Shown here: positions 18,060 through 26,242 of the stretch, piece by piece
How positions within the stretch are numbered: the first letter of the stretch is position 1
Layout: each line of letters begins with the position of its first letter
Assembly: GCA_900472575.1 (NCBI GenBank)
Contig: UCIV01000033.1
Location: 1 to 64,000 of the forward strand
Direction of reading: 5' to 3'
Origin: Hyphomicrobiales bacterium
GTDB taxonomy: Bacteria > Pseudomonadota > Alphaproteobacteria > Rhizobiales > Rhizobiaceae
DNA: 64,000 nt
Program-made: the position numbers and the translations under genes
Notes under the pieces: generated by a model
The model's input: the letters and a program-made list of their open reading frames with translations, nothing else
What the model was told of the DNA's origin: nothing
The model's database searches: none

Positions 18060-18424
18060 GGCATTTCCTTTCGAGGTTATTTGGAGAGTTCAGTCGATCA
18101 AAAATGGTCATTCTGAACCGGAAGGCGTAAAACGCACTTCATCCGCATTGCCTCCAAGGGTGTCTACGCGGACGCGCCCCTATAGTACAATGCCCCCTGT
18201 GACGCAAGGGTTTCGTGAATATGACAACGTGCTGTATTCCTGCGGTCGCACAGCTACCTGTTGCGGGATATTTGCTCGCTGCTCATCCTAGGTAGGCACC
18301 TCTTGCAAGATTGTTAAGTAAATTTCTTCTGGTTCAGCCGAAAACTGCAAATTGAGCCAGTAAGTATCGCATTTGTTAAATATGCGACGTCGAAAAGCAT
18401 CATCGATCTCAAGGAATGAAATTG
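18060..18424. other. Intergenic region between rplY and the MHYT protein gene
   Basis: 365 bases between divergent genes. It holds the rplY promoter and the upstream region of the MHYT gene with its AAGGA ribosome site at 18411-18415. I see no further gene or RNA. Confidence 0.6.
18179..18207 (-). promoter_or_regulatory. Candidate sigma-70 promoter of rplY
   Basis: On the minus strand, TTGCGT (18202-18207), a 17-base spacer and TATAGG (18179-18184), giving a leader of about 110 bases before rplY. It matches the expected spacing but has not been tested. Confidence 0.45.
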
Positions 18425-21202
18425 ATGTATGGCGTCGTCACTTGCCTGGTGCAGGAACACAATCTGAAGCTCGTGCTTGTGGCCGGCATGCTTTGCTTTC
18501 TGGCAAACCTTGCAACGGTGTCATTCATCGGTCGGGCACGGGAAACAAATCGTGCTGCGCGTATAACCTGGGCCGCGGTTGCTGCAGGAGCCGGAGGATT
18601 CGGCATATGGGCAACGCACTTTGTCGCAATGCTCGCGTATGATCCGGGGCATACTTTCCGCTTCGACTTTGCGCTGACGCTGGTTTCACTGGGGCTGGCT
18701 TTCATGGCCACCTTTGCCGCGGCCGCCATCATTCTCATCATTCCGACGCGTTCCGCGGCTGCAGGGGCGGGTGTTGTGTTCGGTGCGGGAATTTCCTGCA
18801 TGCACTTCACCGGTATGTCTGCCATCGAGTTTGCCGGCGCGATTGTCTGGGATCGTTCACTGGTGGTTGCCGCGATTGCTGTGGCCATACTTATGGCGCC
18901 GATAGGCTTTGTCATTGCGCTATCGAGAGGCGCAAAGGTCGTCGTCCTGGCTGCGGGCATTTTGTCGCTGGCGATTGTATGCATGCACTTTATCGCCATG
19001 GGAGCGGCAACTTTCGTTCCTGATCTGTCCATGGCAATCGAAGTTGGCTCGATGTCAAAGCCGCTGATGTTATCGACGATCGTCGTCGTGTCCTTGTCGC
19101 TCATCGGGTCGGGGGCGACAGCCGCGATCGTTTCGAGCCGCGCCGCGCGATCGTCCAAGGCCAGCGAGAGGAACTTCCAGCTGCTCGTTCGTGGCGTGAC
19201 CGATTATGCGATTTACATGCTGGATCCGGCAGGCATCGTGACGAACTGGAATGCCGGTGCCGAGCGTGCAAAGGGATACGCCGCAAAGGAAATTATTGGC
19301 CAGAGTTTCGCGCGTTTCTATTCGCGTGATGATCAGGCTGCGGGGATGCCCCAACTGGCCTTGTCAACGGCGCGCGAGAGCGGTCGTTTCGAAGCAGAAG
19401 GAAAGCGATACAGAAAAGACGGTACGTGGTTCTGGGCGCATATCGTAATCCAGCCGGTCCGTGATGAGGACGGCGTGCTGATCGGTTACGCCAAGATTAC
19501 GCGCGATATAACCCGACAGAAGCAAGACAGTGACCGCATCGCTCAGGTCACACAAAATCTGGATCTTGCGCTGGAAAACATGAGCCAGGGCATCTGCCTT
19601 TTCGACCGACACGAAAGGCTGATACTTTGCAATGGACGTTATCGCGAGATGTTCAAGTTTCCGAAAGGCTTCGTTACGCCTGGGATCAGTTACTGGGACA
19701 TCGTGCGCAAGGGTTATGAGATGTCCTACTTCGACCCGCAAGATGCTCTGACGCGTGCGCAAAAACACTACAATCGCTATATGTCTGCAGTGAGATCAGG
19801 GCAGCGTGGCATCGTGCACCGCACGGCCGGTGGACAGACATTTCGCATTGGACTGAACGTGCTCACCGACGGGGGCTGGGTTTCGACCTTCGAGGATATC
19901 AGTGAACAGGTTCGCTCCGAGGAGCAGATCGCCTTCATGGCTCGTCACGACAGCCTGACGCAACTTCCCAACAGAGCCGCTTTCATGAGCCATCTGGAAA
20001 GCGAGGTTCTGCATGCGGAGAGTTCCGGCCATCGGCTGGCGGTGATCGGTATCGATCTGAACAGGTTCAAGCAGATCAACGACCAGTTGGGACATGGCGT
20101 TGGCGATGCCGTGCTTAAGGAAATTTCCCGCCGCATGCTCAGGGTCATCGGGGCCAATCAGATCTTTGCTCGTTTCGGCGGCGACGAATTCGTGGCGGCC
20201 ATGCGATATGACGAGATCGGCGAAGTCAGTGTGTTGCTGGATCGCATGATGAGCGAATTCAACCGCCCCATGGATGTCGAGGGACATCGCCTGAGCACCG
20301 GTGCGAGCATGGGCGTTGCACTCTATCCGAATGACGGACAGTTGCCGGAGGCGCTCATTGCCAACGCCGATCTTGCGATGTATCGCGCCAAAGGATCGCT
20401 ATCCGGCCAAGTCTGCTTCTACGACGTGGAAATGGATGAGGCCGCCCGTGACCGCACCAAGATGGCGAAGGAGCTTTGGGTCGCCATCGAGGAGAAGCAG
20501 CTTTACCTGAATTATCAGGTCCAGAAGTCTGTTTCCACGGGAGAGATCACCGGTTACGAGGTGCTGCTGCGCTGGCGTCATCCGGAGCGAGGCCTCGTTT
20601 CTCCTGCAGATTTCATACCTGTTGCGGAGGAATGCGGCGCCATCCTGCCCATCGGTGAATGGGTGCTTCGCGAGGCTTGCCGTGAGGCGGCCGGCTGGCC
20701 CGTCGCACACAAGATTGCAGTCAATCTTTCGCCTGTGCAGATCGCACACACGGACATGCCGGCGCTCGTCCATCGGGTTCTGATCGAGACGGGATTGAAA
20801 CCGGGCCGCCTGGAACTGGAGATTACCGAAAGTTCGATTTTCAGCGACAAGCAGCGGGCGCTGCATGCGCTGCGGGCAATCAAGGCGCTCGGTGTCTCCA
20901 TCGCCATCGATGATTTCGGCACCGGCTATTCGTCATTGGAGACGCTTCAGTCCTTCCCGTTCGACAAGATCAAGCTCGACCGCAGCTTTCTGGCCGATGT
21001 CGAGAGGAGCGAGGAAGCGAAAGCAATGGTCAGGGCCATTCTGGCTCTGGGACAGGGATTGCGCATTCCGGTTCTTGCCGAAGGCGTTGAGACGTCGGTC
21101 CAGCTGGATATCCTCAGGCAGGAAGGTTGCCATGAGGCGCAGGGCTATCTTCTTGGGCGACCCATGCCGATCGACAAGCAAAACCTCACCGAGGCGGCCT
21201 GA
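18425..21202 (+). CDS. MHYT-PAS-PAS-GGDEF-EAL c-di-GMP signalling protein
   Basis: An integral-membrane protein of 925 residues. The N-terminal MHYT domain has seven or so helices with three copies of the signature: THFVAM, MHFTGM and MHFIAM, proposed elsewhere to bind copper and sense oxygen, CO or NO. Two PAS-like regions follow (about residues 250-370 and 370-495), then a GGDEF domain with an intact RFGGDEF near residue 590, and an EAL domain with EVL in place of EAL, EITES, DDFGTGYSS, KLDRSF and EGVET. Both activities remain possible. The start at 18425 (MYGVV) is preferred to 18416, as the AAGGA site ends directly before 18416. Confidence 0.92.
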   Translation: MYGVVTCLVQEHNLKLVLVAGMLCFLANLATVSFIGRARETNRAARITWAAVAAGAGGFGIWATHFVAMLAYDPGHTFRFDFALTLVSLGLAFMATFAAAAIILIIPTRSAAAGAGVVFGAGISCMHFTGMSAIEFAGAIVWDRSLVVAAIAVAILMAPIGFVIALSRGAKVVVLAAGILSLAIVCMHFIAMGAATFVPDLSMAIEVGSMSKPLMLSTIVVVSLSLIGSGATAAIVSSRAARSSKASERNFQLLVRGVTDYAIYMLDPAGIVTNWNAGAERAKGYAAKEIIGQSFARFYSRDDQAAGMPQLALSTARESGRFEAEGKRYRKDGTWFWAHIVIQPVRDEDGVLIGYAKITRDITRQKQDSDRIAQVTQNLDLALENMSQGICLFDRHERLILCNGRYREMFKFPKGFVTPGISYWDIVRKGYEMSYFDPQDALTRAQKHYNRYMSAVRSGQRGIVHRTAGGQTFRIGLNVLTDGGWVSTFEDISEQVRSEEQIAFMARHDSLTQLPNRAAFMSHLESEVLHAESSGHRLAVIGIDLNRFKQINDQLGHGVGDAVLKEISRRMLRVIGANQIFARFGGDEFVAAMRYDEIGEVSVLLDRMMSEFNRPMDVEGHRLSTGASMGVALYPNDGQLPEALIANADLAMYRAKGSLSGQVCFYDVEMDEAARDRTKMAKELWVAIEEKQLYLNYQVQKSVSTGEITGYEVLLRWRHPERGLVSPADFIPVAEECGAILPIGEWVLREACREAAGWPVAHKIAVNLSPVQIAHTDMPALVHRVLIETGLKPGRLELEITESSIFSDKQRALHALRAIKALGVSIAIDDFGTGYSSLETLQSFPFDKIKLDRSFLADVERSEEAKAMVRAILALGQGLRIPVLAEGVETSVQLDILRQEGCHEAQGYLLGRPMPIDKQNLTEAA

Positions 21203-21233
21203 CCGTCTCGGGTGACGGACTGAGGCTGCAGCA

Positions 21234-21491
21234 TCAGCGGCGCGCTTCGCCGCCCGGTGCGTAGACCGACTTCTGCTCGAAGCGGAACTTGAAGCCGCAA
21301 TCGCTGCAGCGGATCATGTGCTTGCGCGGGTCGGTGGAGGCAAATTCGGTGCGAAAACCCTTAGGGAGTTCATCGATACGGAAATCCCGGTTGGCGGCGC
21401 GCTTGTCATCGATTTCGGAAACTTCGGCAAAACCGGTATTGCCGCACTGGGAACATTCGAGCTTTCGGGAATAGCGGTCGCGGGCGGCCAT
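21234..21491 (-). CDS. Small zinc-ribbon protein, function unknown
   Basis: An 85-residue protein with two CxxC knuckles: CSQCGNTG near residue 13 and CSDCGFKF near residue 62, which likely bind one zinc. The middle is charged and the C-terminus basic. Comparable proteins occur in rhizobia without a known role. It is convergent with the preceding c-di-GMP gene. Confidence 0.72.
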   Translation of the reverse strand: MAARDRYSRKLECSQCGNTGFAEVSEIDDKRAANRDFRIDELPKGFRTEFASTDPRKHMIRCSDCGFKFRFEQKSVYAPGGEARR

Positions 21492-21544
21492 GCAGGACTC
21501 CTTGGATATACCGGACCTACATAGTCAACGTGTTTGCCGAATGC

Positions 21545-21574
21545 AAAACGCCGGGACGATTGCCCCGGCGTTTT
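21545..21574. terminator. Hairpin terminator after the Kazal lipoprotein gene
   Basis: An 11-bp perfect stem (AAAACGCCGGG) with an eight-base loop and A/T-rich edges. It lies 24 bases after the stop of the Kazal gene on the minus strand. Confidence 0.75.
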
Positions 21575-21598
21575 GCTGTTGTCTTCCAGCGATTTTTA

Positions 21599-22117
21599 TC
21601 AGCGGCGGCATTCGCCGGATGAAATGATCCCGAAGCCGGCGTTGTTTGCCTCGCAGGCATTGGGGAAAGTCTGGGTGCGGCCGCCGCGCTGGCCGCAGAC
21701 GGGTCGGTATTCGCGGGTGCAGATGCCGCCGGGCTGAGGGCGGCCTGGATTGCCCGGCCTGTCCCAATCGGGACGGTCGGGTCTGCCGGGGCGATCCCAA
21801 TCAGGCCTGTCAGGCCGGCCGGGGCGATCCCAGTCCGGACGATCCGGTCTGCCGGGGGCTCTGCATTCGCCGGAACCGACGACACGGAAGCCGCGCGCAT
21901 TTGCCTGGCAGGAATTGCCGAAGGTTTCCAGTCGTCCGCCTCTTTCGCCGCAAACCGGGCGATAGTCCATGGTGCACATCTGCGGGCCGCGGTCGGGGCG
22001 GGGAGGTGGGTAATATCCTCCCGGGCCGGAGGGCGGGCCACCTTCGACGCAGGCCGAAAGAAGCGGTAGCAGTATAAGAAGCGGCAGCTTTGCCATATGG
22101 GTCGATATGAATGACAT
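21599..22117 (-). CDS. Lipoprotein with two Kazal-type protease-inhibitor domains
   Basis: A 172-residue protein. A lipoprotein signal peptide ends in LLSAC (C23). Two Kazal-like domains follow, at about residues 48-85 and 133-170, each with CT(M/R)-Y-RPVCG, TF-N-C and a final GEC. The first and second domains are joined by a Pro/Asp/Arg linker made of three direct repeats of RPDRPDWDRPG. Kazal domains in eukaryotes inhibit serine proteases; in bacteria the role is unclear, and a host or competitor protease is a guess. Start at 22117 has GGGGAGGA upstream. The alternative start at 22096 lies after a weaker site. Confidence 0.82.
   Translation of the reverse strand: MSFISTHMAKLPLLILLPLLSACVEGGPPSGPGGYYPPPRPDRGPQMCTMDYRPVCGERGGRLETFGNSCQANARGFRVVGSGECRAPGRPDRPDWDRPGRPDRPDWDRPGRPDRPDWDRPGNPGRPQPGGICTREYRPVCGQRGGRTQTFPNACEANNAGFGIISSGECRR
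21752..21850 (-). repeat. Three tandem 33-bp repeats in the Kazal gene
   Basis: Three in-frame 33-bp units encode RPDRPDWDRPG repeats joining the two Kazal domains. The copies are nearly identical at the DNA level, which suggests recent or ongoing unit gain or loss and a flexible linker length between strains. Confidence 0.8.
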
Positions 22118-22157
22118 TCATGATTCCTCCCCGTTGAATTGAAATCAATCTAAAACA

Positions 22158-22191
22158 TCGGGCCGAAAATCGATATCGACTTTCGGCCCGA
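22158..22191 (-). terminator. Rho-independent-type terminator of prs
   Basis: An 11-bp perfect stem (TCGGGCCGAAA) with a 12-base loop, followed on the minus strand by a T-rich tail (TGTTTTAGATT). It lies 41 bases after the prs stop. Confidence 0.75.
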
Positions 22192-22231
22192 GTGAAATAT
22201 TCGGATATTTACGTGTGACTGCTGGAAGCAA

Positions 22232-23164
22232 TCAATCGAACAGGCTGGAAACGGAGGATTCCATTGCCGTGCGGTTAATCGCTTCGCCGAGAAGCTGCGC
22301 CGTCGAGATGACGCGGATGTTCGGGGCGGATTGAACTGCCGTCGTCGGCTGAATCGAGTCGGTGATGACCAATTCCTTCAGCTTCGACGAGGAAATACGG
22401 GTGACTGCGCCGCCGGACAGAACGCCATGGGTGATATAGGCGGTGACGCTGGTGGCGCCGTTCTTCAGCAGGGCTTCAGCCGCATTGCAAAGCGTACCGC
22501 CGGAATCGACGATATCGTCGATCAGCAGACAGTCCTTGCCGGTCACGTCACCGATGACGTTCATGACTTCCGATTCACCGGCACGTTCACGACGCTTGTC
22601 GACGATTGCGAGCTGGCAATCGAGACGCTTGGCGAGCGAACGGGCACGCACCACGCCGCCGACATCGGGCGATACGACCATGACGTTGTTCAGGTCGTAA
22701 TTTTCCTTCACGTCGCGCGCCAGGATCGGCACGGCGTAGAGGTTGTCCGTCGGAATATCAAAGAAACCTTGGATCTGGCCTGCATGCAGGTCGAGGGTCA
22801 GAACGCGGTCGGCGCCTGCCTCGGTGATCAGGTTGGCGACGAGCTTGGCCGAGATCGGTGTGCGCGGACCTGCCTTGCGATCCTGTCTTGCATAACCGAA
22901 ATAGGGAAGCACCGCCGTGATGCGCCGTGCGGACGCTCGCCGGAACGCATCGATCATGATGAGCAATTCCATCAGGTGATCGTTGGTCGGGAACGACGTG
23001 GACTGGATGACGAAGACATCCTCGCCGCGCACGTTTTCCTGAATTTCTACGAAGATTTCCTGGTCTGCAAAACGCCTTACACTGGCTTTTCCGACTGGGA
23101 CATTGAGATAGCTGCAGATCGCGTCGGCCAGATGCCGGTTCGAATTGCCTGCGAAAACCTTCAT
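22232..23164 (-). CDS. prs: Ribose-phosphate pyrophosphokinase
   Basis: Makes PRPP from ribose 5-phosphate and ATP, feeding purine, pyrimidine, histidine and NAD synthesis. The protein has 310 residues. It has the N-terminal FAGNSNRHLA, the FDIPTDNLYA stretch, the catalytic loop region with DKRRERAGE, and the PRPP-binding motif LLIDDIVDSGGT. Class I enzymes are phosphate-activated. apt in this window uses its product. Confidence 0.97.
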   Translation of the reverse strand: MKVFAGNSNRHLADAICSYLNVPVGKASVRRFADQEIFVEIQENVRGEDVFVIQSTSFPTNDHLMELLIMIDAFRRASARRITAVLPYFGYARQDRKAGPRTPISAKLVANLITEAGADRVLTLDLHAGQIQGFFDIPTDNLYAVPILARDVKENYDLNNVMVVSPDVGGVVRARSLAKRLDCQLAIVDKRRERAGESEVMNVIGDVTGKDCLLIDDIVDSGGTLCNAAEALLKNGATSVTAYITHGVLSGGAVTRISSSKLKELVITDSIQPTTAVQSAPNIRVISTAQLLGEAINRTAMESSVSSLFD

Positions 23165-23292
23165 TTCGGTCCGCCTGTATTGAAGCTGGATGGGGGCCTT
23201 TTACCGCCGCTGCCCTTGAATGCAAGAGCGTTTTCCAAATGCGCACGCAATTTTATGAATGAACTGTGACTTGAGGCCCTAAAAAGCCCTTT

Positions 23293-24078
23293 TCACAGCC
23301 GTGATGCCGTTTGCCGCCAGTCGAGATAACCCGATATGGTCTTGTCCGCAATCGACTGCATGACGGATGCCGGTATTGCCGCCCAGGGATCCGGTCCTCG
23401 TGCGGAAAGTGTTTCCTGCCCCTGCATCCGGTGTAGCCGCGCGCCGCCATTGTCGAGAACGTCCCAGACATAGACGACCGTCACCTTGCCATCATCGGAG
23501 AGGGCGGAGAAATAGCCCTTCAGGATGTGTTCGGTGTTGGTATCTGAAGAAGATCTAATGCGTACACCGCTTGTGCGAGCGGCGACTGCAAGCTGGCGCG
23601 AGAGAGGTGTGACGGCTTCGACCGGAGCGCCGATGATTGGAAGGAAACGGATCGTTCCAGCGCTTTCAGCCGATGTCGATGGCAATTCCGCCTGATGTGC
23701 CGGGGAGGCGATCGGTGGGCTGCCGGAGGAAGGCGTCTCTATCTGGCCGTTGGCGACTTGGCCTTGCCATTCCGGCGGTGGGCCTGATGAGGAAGGCGAA
23801 ATGGCCTCGCCGTCGTCCAGAGCTCGGGCCTGGCTATCCAAGGTATTGCCCTGTCTATGGGCATAGATATTCGAGGCAGGTGGAGCGGATTGAATCGGCG
23901 AGGCGTTATAGGTTCCGACCATTCGATCGGTATCGGCCTGGGTGACCGGGCTGGAGGTTCTCTCCGTTCCGCCACCGATATCGACCTGCGGCGTCAGGGC
24001 ATCGGTCGTATTGCAGGCTGAAAGCGCGAGCGAGAAGGCAAGAGTTGCAGCGATATGCCATGATCCCGATCGCTGCAC
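23293..24078 (-). CDS. Putative lipoprotein, Pro/Ser-rich, function unknown
   Basis: A 261-residue protein with a lipobox LALSAC (C22). Residues 25-130 are rich in Ser, Pro, Thr and Gln, probably unfolded; the C-terminal part (from about 140) looks folded, with GYFSALSDDGKVTVVYVWDVLDNGGARLHR. Similar lipoproteins are found in rhizobia next to prs. No enzymatic motif is visible. Confidence 0.65.
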   Translation of the reverse strand: MQRSGSWHIAATLAFSLALSACNTTDALTPQVDIGGGTERTSSPVTQADTDRMVGTYNASPIQSAPPASNIYAHRQGNTLDSQARALDDGEAISPSSSGPPPEWQGQVANGQIETPSSGSPPIASPAHQAELPSTSAESAGTIRFLPIIGAPVEAVTPLSRQLAVAARTSGVRIRSSSDTNTEHILKGYFSALSDDGKVTVVYVWDVLDNGGARLHRMQGQETLSARGPDPWAAIPASVMQSIADKTISGYLDWRQTASRL

Positions 24079-24158
24079 CCATTTACCTCTCTAATCCCCG
24101 CCTGCTTACGAGCTTAGAGGTGGGGTTTCGGATGTGTCAATTGCGGGAAATGGTGCAG

Positions 24159-25310
24159 TCAGCAGACGATCAGGTCGAGGCCTCTTCGTGATAGCGGTTC
24201 CGGCGCACCTTCGGTCGTCAGATAGGTGTGACCGAGCGTCATTGCCGTGCCGCTGTCGGAATCCATGATGATCATGTGGACAAAGAGTGTCATGTCGGGA
24301 AGTATTTCCTGCTGGTTGCCGACATGGAACATCTGCTGCTCCATCCAAGACGGCGAGAAGCGGGCACCGAGCGAGTAACCGCAGGCGTTCAGCCGGTGGC
24401 GGGAAAGGCCGCGTTCATCAAGGATGCGGGCATGGGTGTCGAAGACATCGCCGAAGGTGTGGCCGGGGCGAAGCACTTCCTCGATCGCCTGGATGGTTTC
24501 CAGGCAGGCCTTGTAGAGCTCGCGGTGGCGGAGCGACGGCTCGCCGATCACGACCGTACGCATCATGGCTGCATGATAATGCGCGGAGGCACCGGCCCAT
24601 TCGAGCGTCAGCTGGTCATTGGCTTCGAGCTTGCGCCGGCCGGCCTTGTACCTGCACAGAAGCGCATCCTCGCCGGAGCCGATGATGAATTCGTTGGCCG
24701 GATAATCGCCGCCACCGGAAAATACCGCGCCCTGCATTGCGGCCAGAATGTCTGCCTCATCTCCGCCGGCCTTGATCAAGGGAAGGGCCGCATCCAACGC
24801 ATCGTCTGCCAGTTCGGCTGCATGCCTTGCATAGGCGATTTCGGCCGGGCTTTTGATCAGGCGCAGGCCGCCGACGAGATAGGAGGCGTCGATCAATTGA
24901 CCGAACGTGGAAAGCTGGTTGTCTATGAGGCGGGCGACGCGGCCGGTCATGCCATGCGTATCGTATTCAATGCCGATTTTTGCTCCGAGCAGATCCATGT
25001 CGCTCAGGAGGTTCTTTAGGTCGAGCGTAGGGTCGGCATTCACCCGATCGACCCAGATGGAAATATTCTCGATGATCGAAGTCTGGCGTGCCTGACGCAG
25101 ATCTGCCGACCGTGTCAGCAGCGTCATGGACCCGTCCGCCTTGACGATCAGCGTTTGGAAAAAGCAATAGCCGAACGTGTCATAGCCGGTGAGCCAGTAC
25201 ATGCTTTCCTGAGCGAAGAGCAGCACTGCATCGAGCTTCTGCTCCTGCATCTCGGCGAGAAGCCGGTTCAGGCGGGCGGAATATTCGTCGCGTTCGAAGT
25301 GCAAGGCCAT
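24159..25310 (-). CDS. M24-family (creatinase/Xaa-Pro peptidase-like) protein lacking metal ligands
   Basis: A 383-residue protein with creatinase-like N-terminal domain and pita-bread C-terminal domain. The five metal ligands of metallo-M24 peptidases are not kept: LEWAGASAHYHAAMMRT replaces the D...D stretch, GYSLGARF replaces the GHGIG-type histidine, and FVHMIIMD and LGHTYLT replace the two glutamates. It resembles the metal-free creatinase and ectoine hydrolase (DoeA) branch. Substrate unknown. It starts one base after the pgeF stop and is probably in its operon. Confidence 0.78.
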   Translation of the reverse strand: MALHFERDEYSARLNRLLAEMQEQKLDAVLLFAQESMYWLTGYDTFGYCFFQTLIVKADGSMTLLTRSADLRQARQTSIIENISIWVDRVNADPTLDLKNLLSDMDLLGAKIGIEYDTHGMTGRVARLIDNQLSTFGQLIDASYLVGGLRLIKSPAEIAYARHAAELADDALDAALPLIKAGGDEADILAAMQGAVFSGGGDYPANEFIIGSGEDALLCRYKAGRRKLEANDQLTLEWAGASAHYHAAMMRTVVIGEPSLRHRELYKACLETIQAIEEVLRPGHTFGDVFDTHARILDERGLSRHRLNACGYSLGARFSPSWMEQQMFHVGNQQEILPDMTLFVHMIIMDSDSGTAMTLGHTYLTTEGAPEPLSRRGLDLIVC

Positions 25311-25311
25311 A

Positions 25312-26109
25312 TCAATCCTCCCGGATCGTGATCGCTGAAATCTGGCGGCCGTAGTCCGGCTCTTTTGCGTGAGTAGTGCGTCGATAGGAAAAGAAACGCT
25401 CGGCGTCCGGATAGGTGTCCAGGTTCAGGTTTTCTGCCTTTACGCCGGCATCGGTGAGACGCTTGATGGTCATTGACGGAAGGTCGAACATCGCATGGTG
25501 CTGCTTCACCGAGGGGGAAAAGAAGATTTCGTAGGAAGGGTTGGCAGATTTGAAATTGGAAACGAACTCTGGTCCCACCTCGTAGCTCTTTGGTCCGATC
25601 GATGGGCCGAGAACAGCGGTAATGCGGCCGCGATCCGCGCCGAGCGAGACCATGGCTTCGATGGTGTTTTCGAGCACGCCGTGGAGCGCACCTTTCCATC
25701 CCGCATGGGCGGCACCGATCACGCCGGCTTCAGCATCTGCAAACAGGATCGGGCCGCAGTCGGCCGACAATACGCCAAGCACGATGCCCGGAAGATTGGT
25801 CACCATCGCATCGGCCTTGGGCCTTTCGCTCGCTGCCGATTGCTCGTCGACGATCACGACATCGGGAGAGTGGACCTGATGAACAGTCGCCAGCCGCTCC
25901 AGCGGCAGGTCGAACCATGCTGCAACACGGGCACGATTCTCAATGACCCTGTCGCGGTCGTCATCGGAGCCTATCCCGACATTCAGGCCTGCATAGATGC
26001 CTTCGGAAACGCCGCCCTTGCGGGTGAAAAAGCCGTGCCGGATGCGTGAGCCTGCCCGTTCGCGTAGCAATTCGCTTTCGATCGGCAGCGGCAGGTCGTT
26101 ATTCGGCAT
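25312..26109 (-). CDS. pgeF: Purine nucleoside phosphorylase/laccase-domain protein (YfiH family)
   Basis: A 265-residue YfiH/PgeF-family protein with the conserved VHSPDV, SADCGPI and AHAGWKG motifs that bind one zinc. Family members have been reported to act as purine nucleoside phosphorylases and as polyphenol oxidases, and to correct misloaded peptidoglycan stem peptides. The start at 26109 (MPNNDL) removes a leader that is not conserved. It is in the lgt, midA-like, pgeF, M24 gene order on the minus strand. Confidence 0.9.
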   Translation of the reverse strand: MPNNDLPLPIESELLRERAGSRIRHGFFTRKGGVSEGIYAGLNVGIGSDDDRDRVIENRARVAAWFDLPLERLATVHQVHSPDVVIVDEQSAASERPKADAMVTNLPGIVLGVLSADCGPILFADAEAGVIGAAHAGWKGALHGVLENTIEAMVSLGADRGRITAVLGPSIGPKSYEVGPEFVSNFKSANPSYEIFFSPSVKQHHAMFDLPSMTIKRLTDAGVKAENLNLDTYPDAERFFSYRRTTHAKEPDYGRQISAITIRED

Positions 26110-26242
26110 AAGCGTCCATCCTGTTGATTTTACGAGATAATGCACGCGAATGCGGCTGTTTGCGCCGGCGAGAGTGGCGCAGAAGACGCCAATCTGTCAA
26201 TGCGGTTCGGCTAAAGCGCGTTTGCGCGACAGGCCTTGATGA

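Noticed and set aside
21752..21850. The 33-bp repeats as a CRISPR array
   Set aside because: The repeats are directly adjacent, without spacers, and lie in frame in a protein-coding gene.
23367..23558. Short frames opposite the lipoprotein gene
   Set aside because: They are short, basic and proline-rich, typical of shadow frames.
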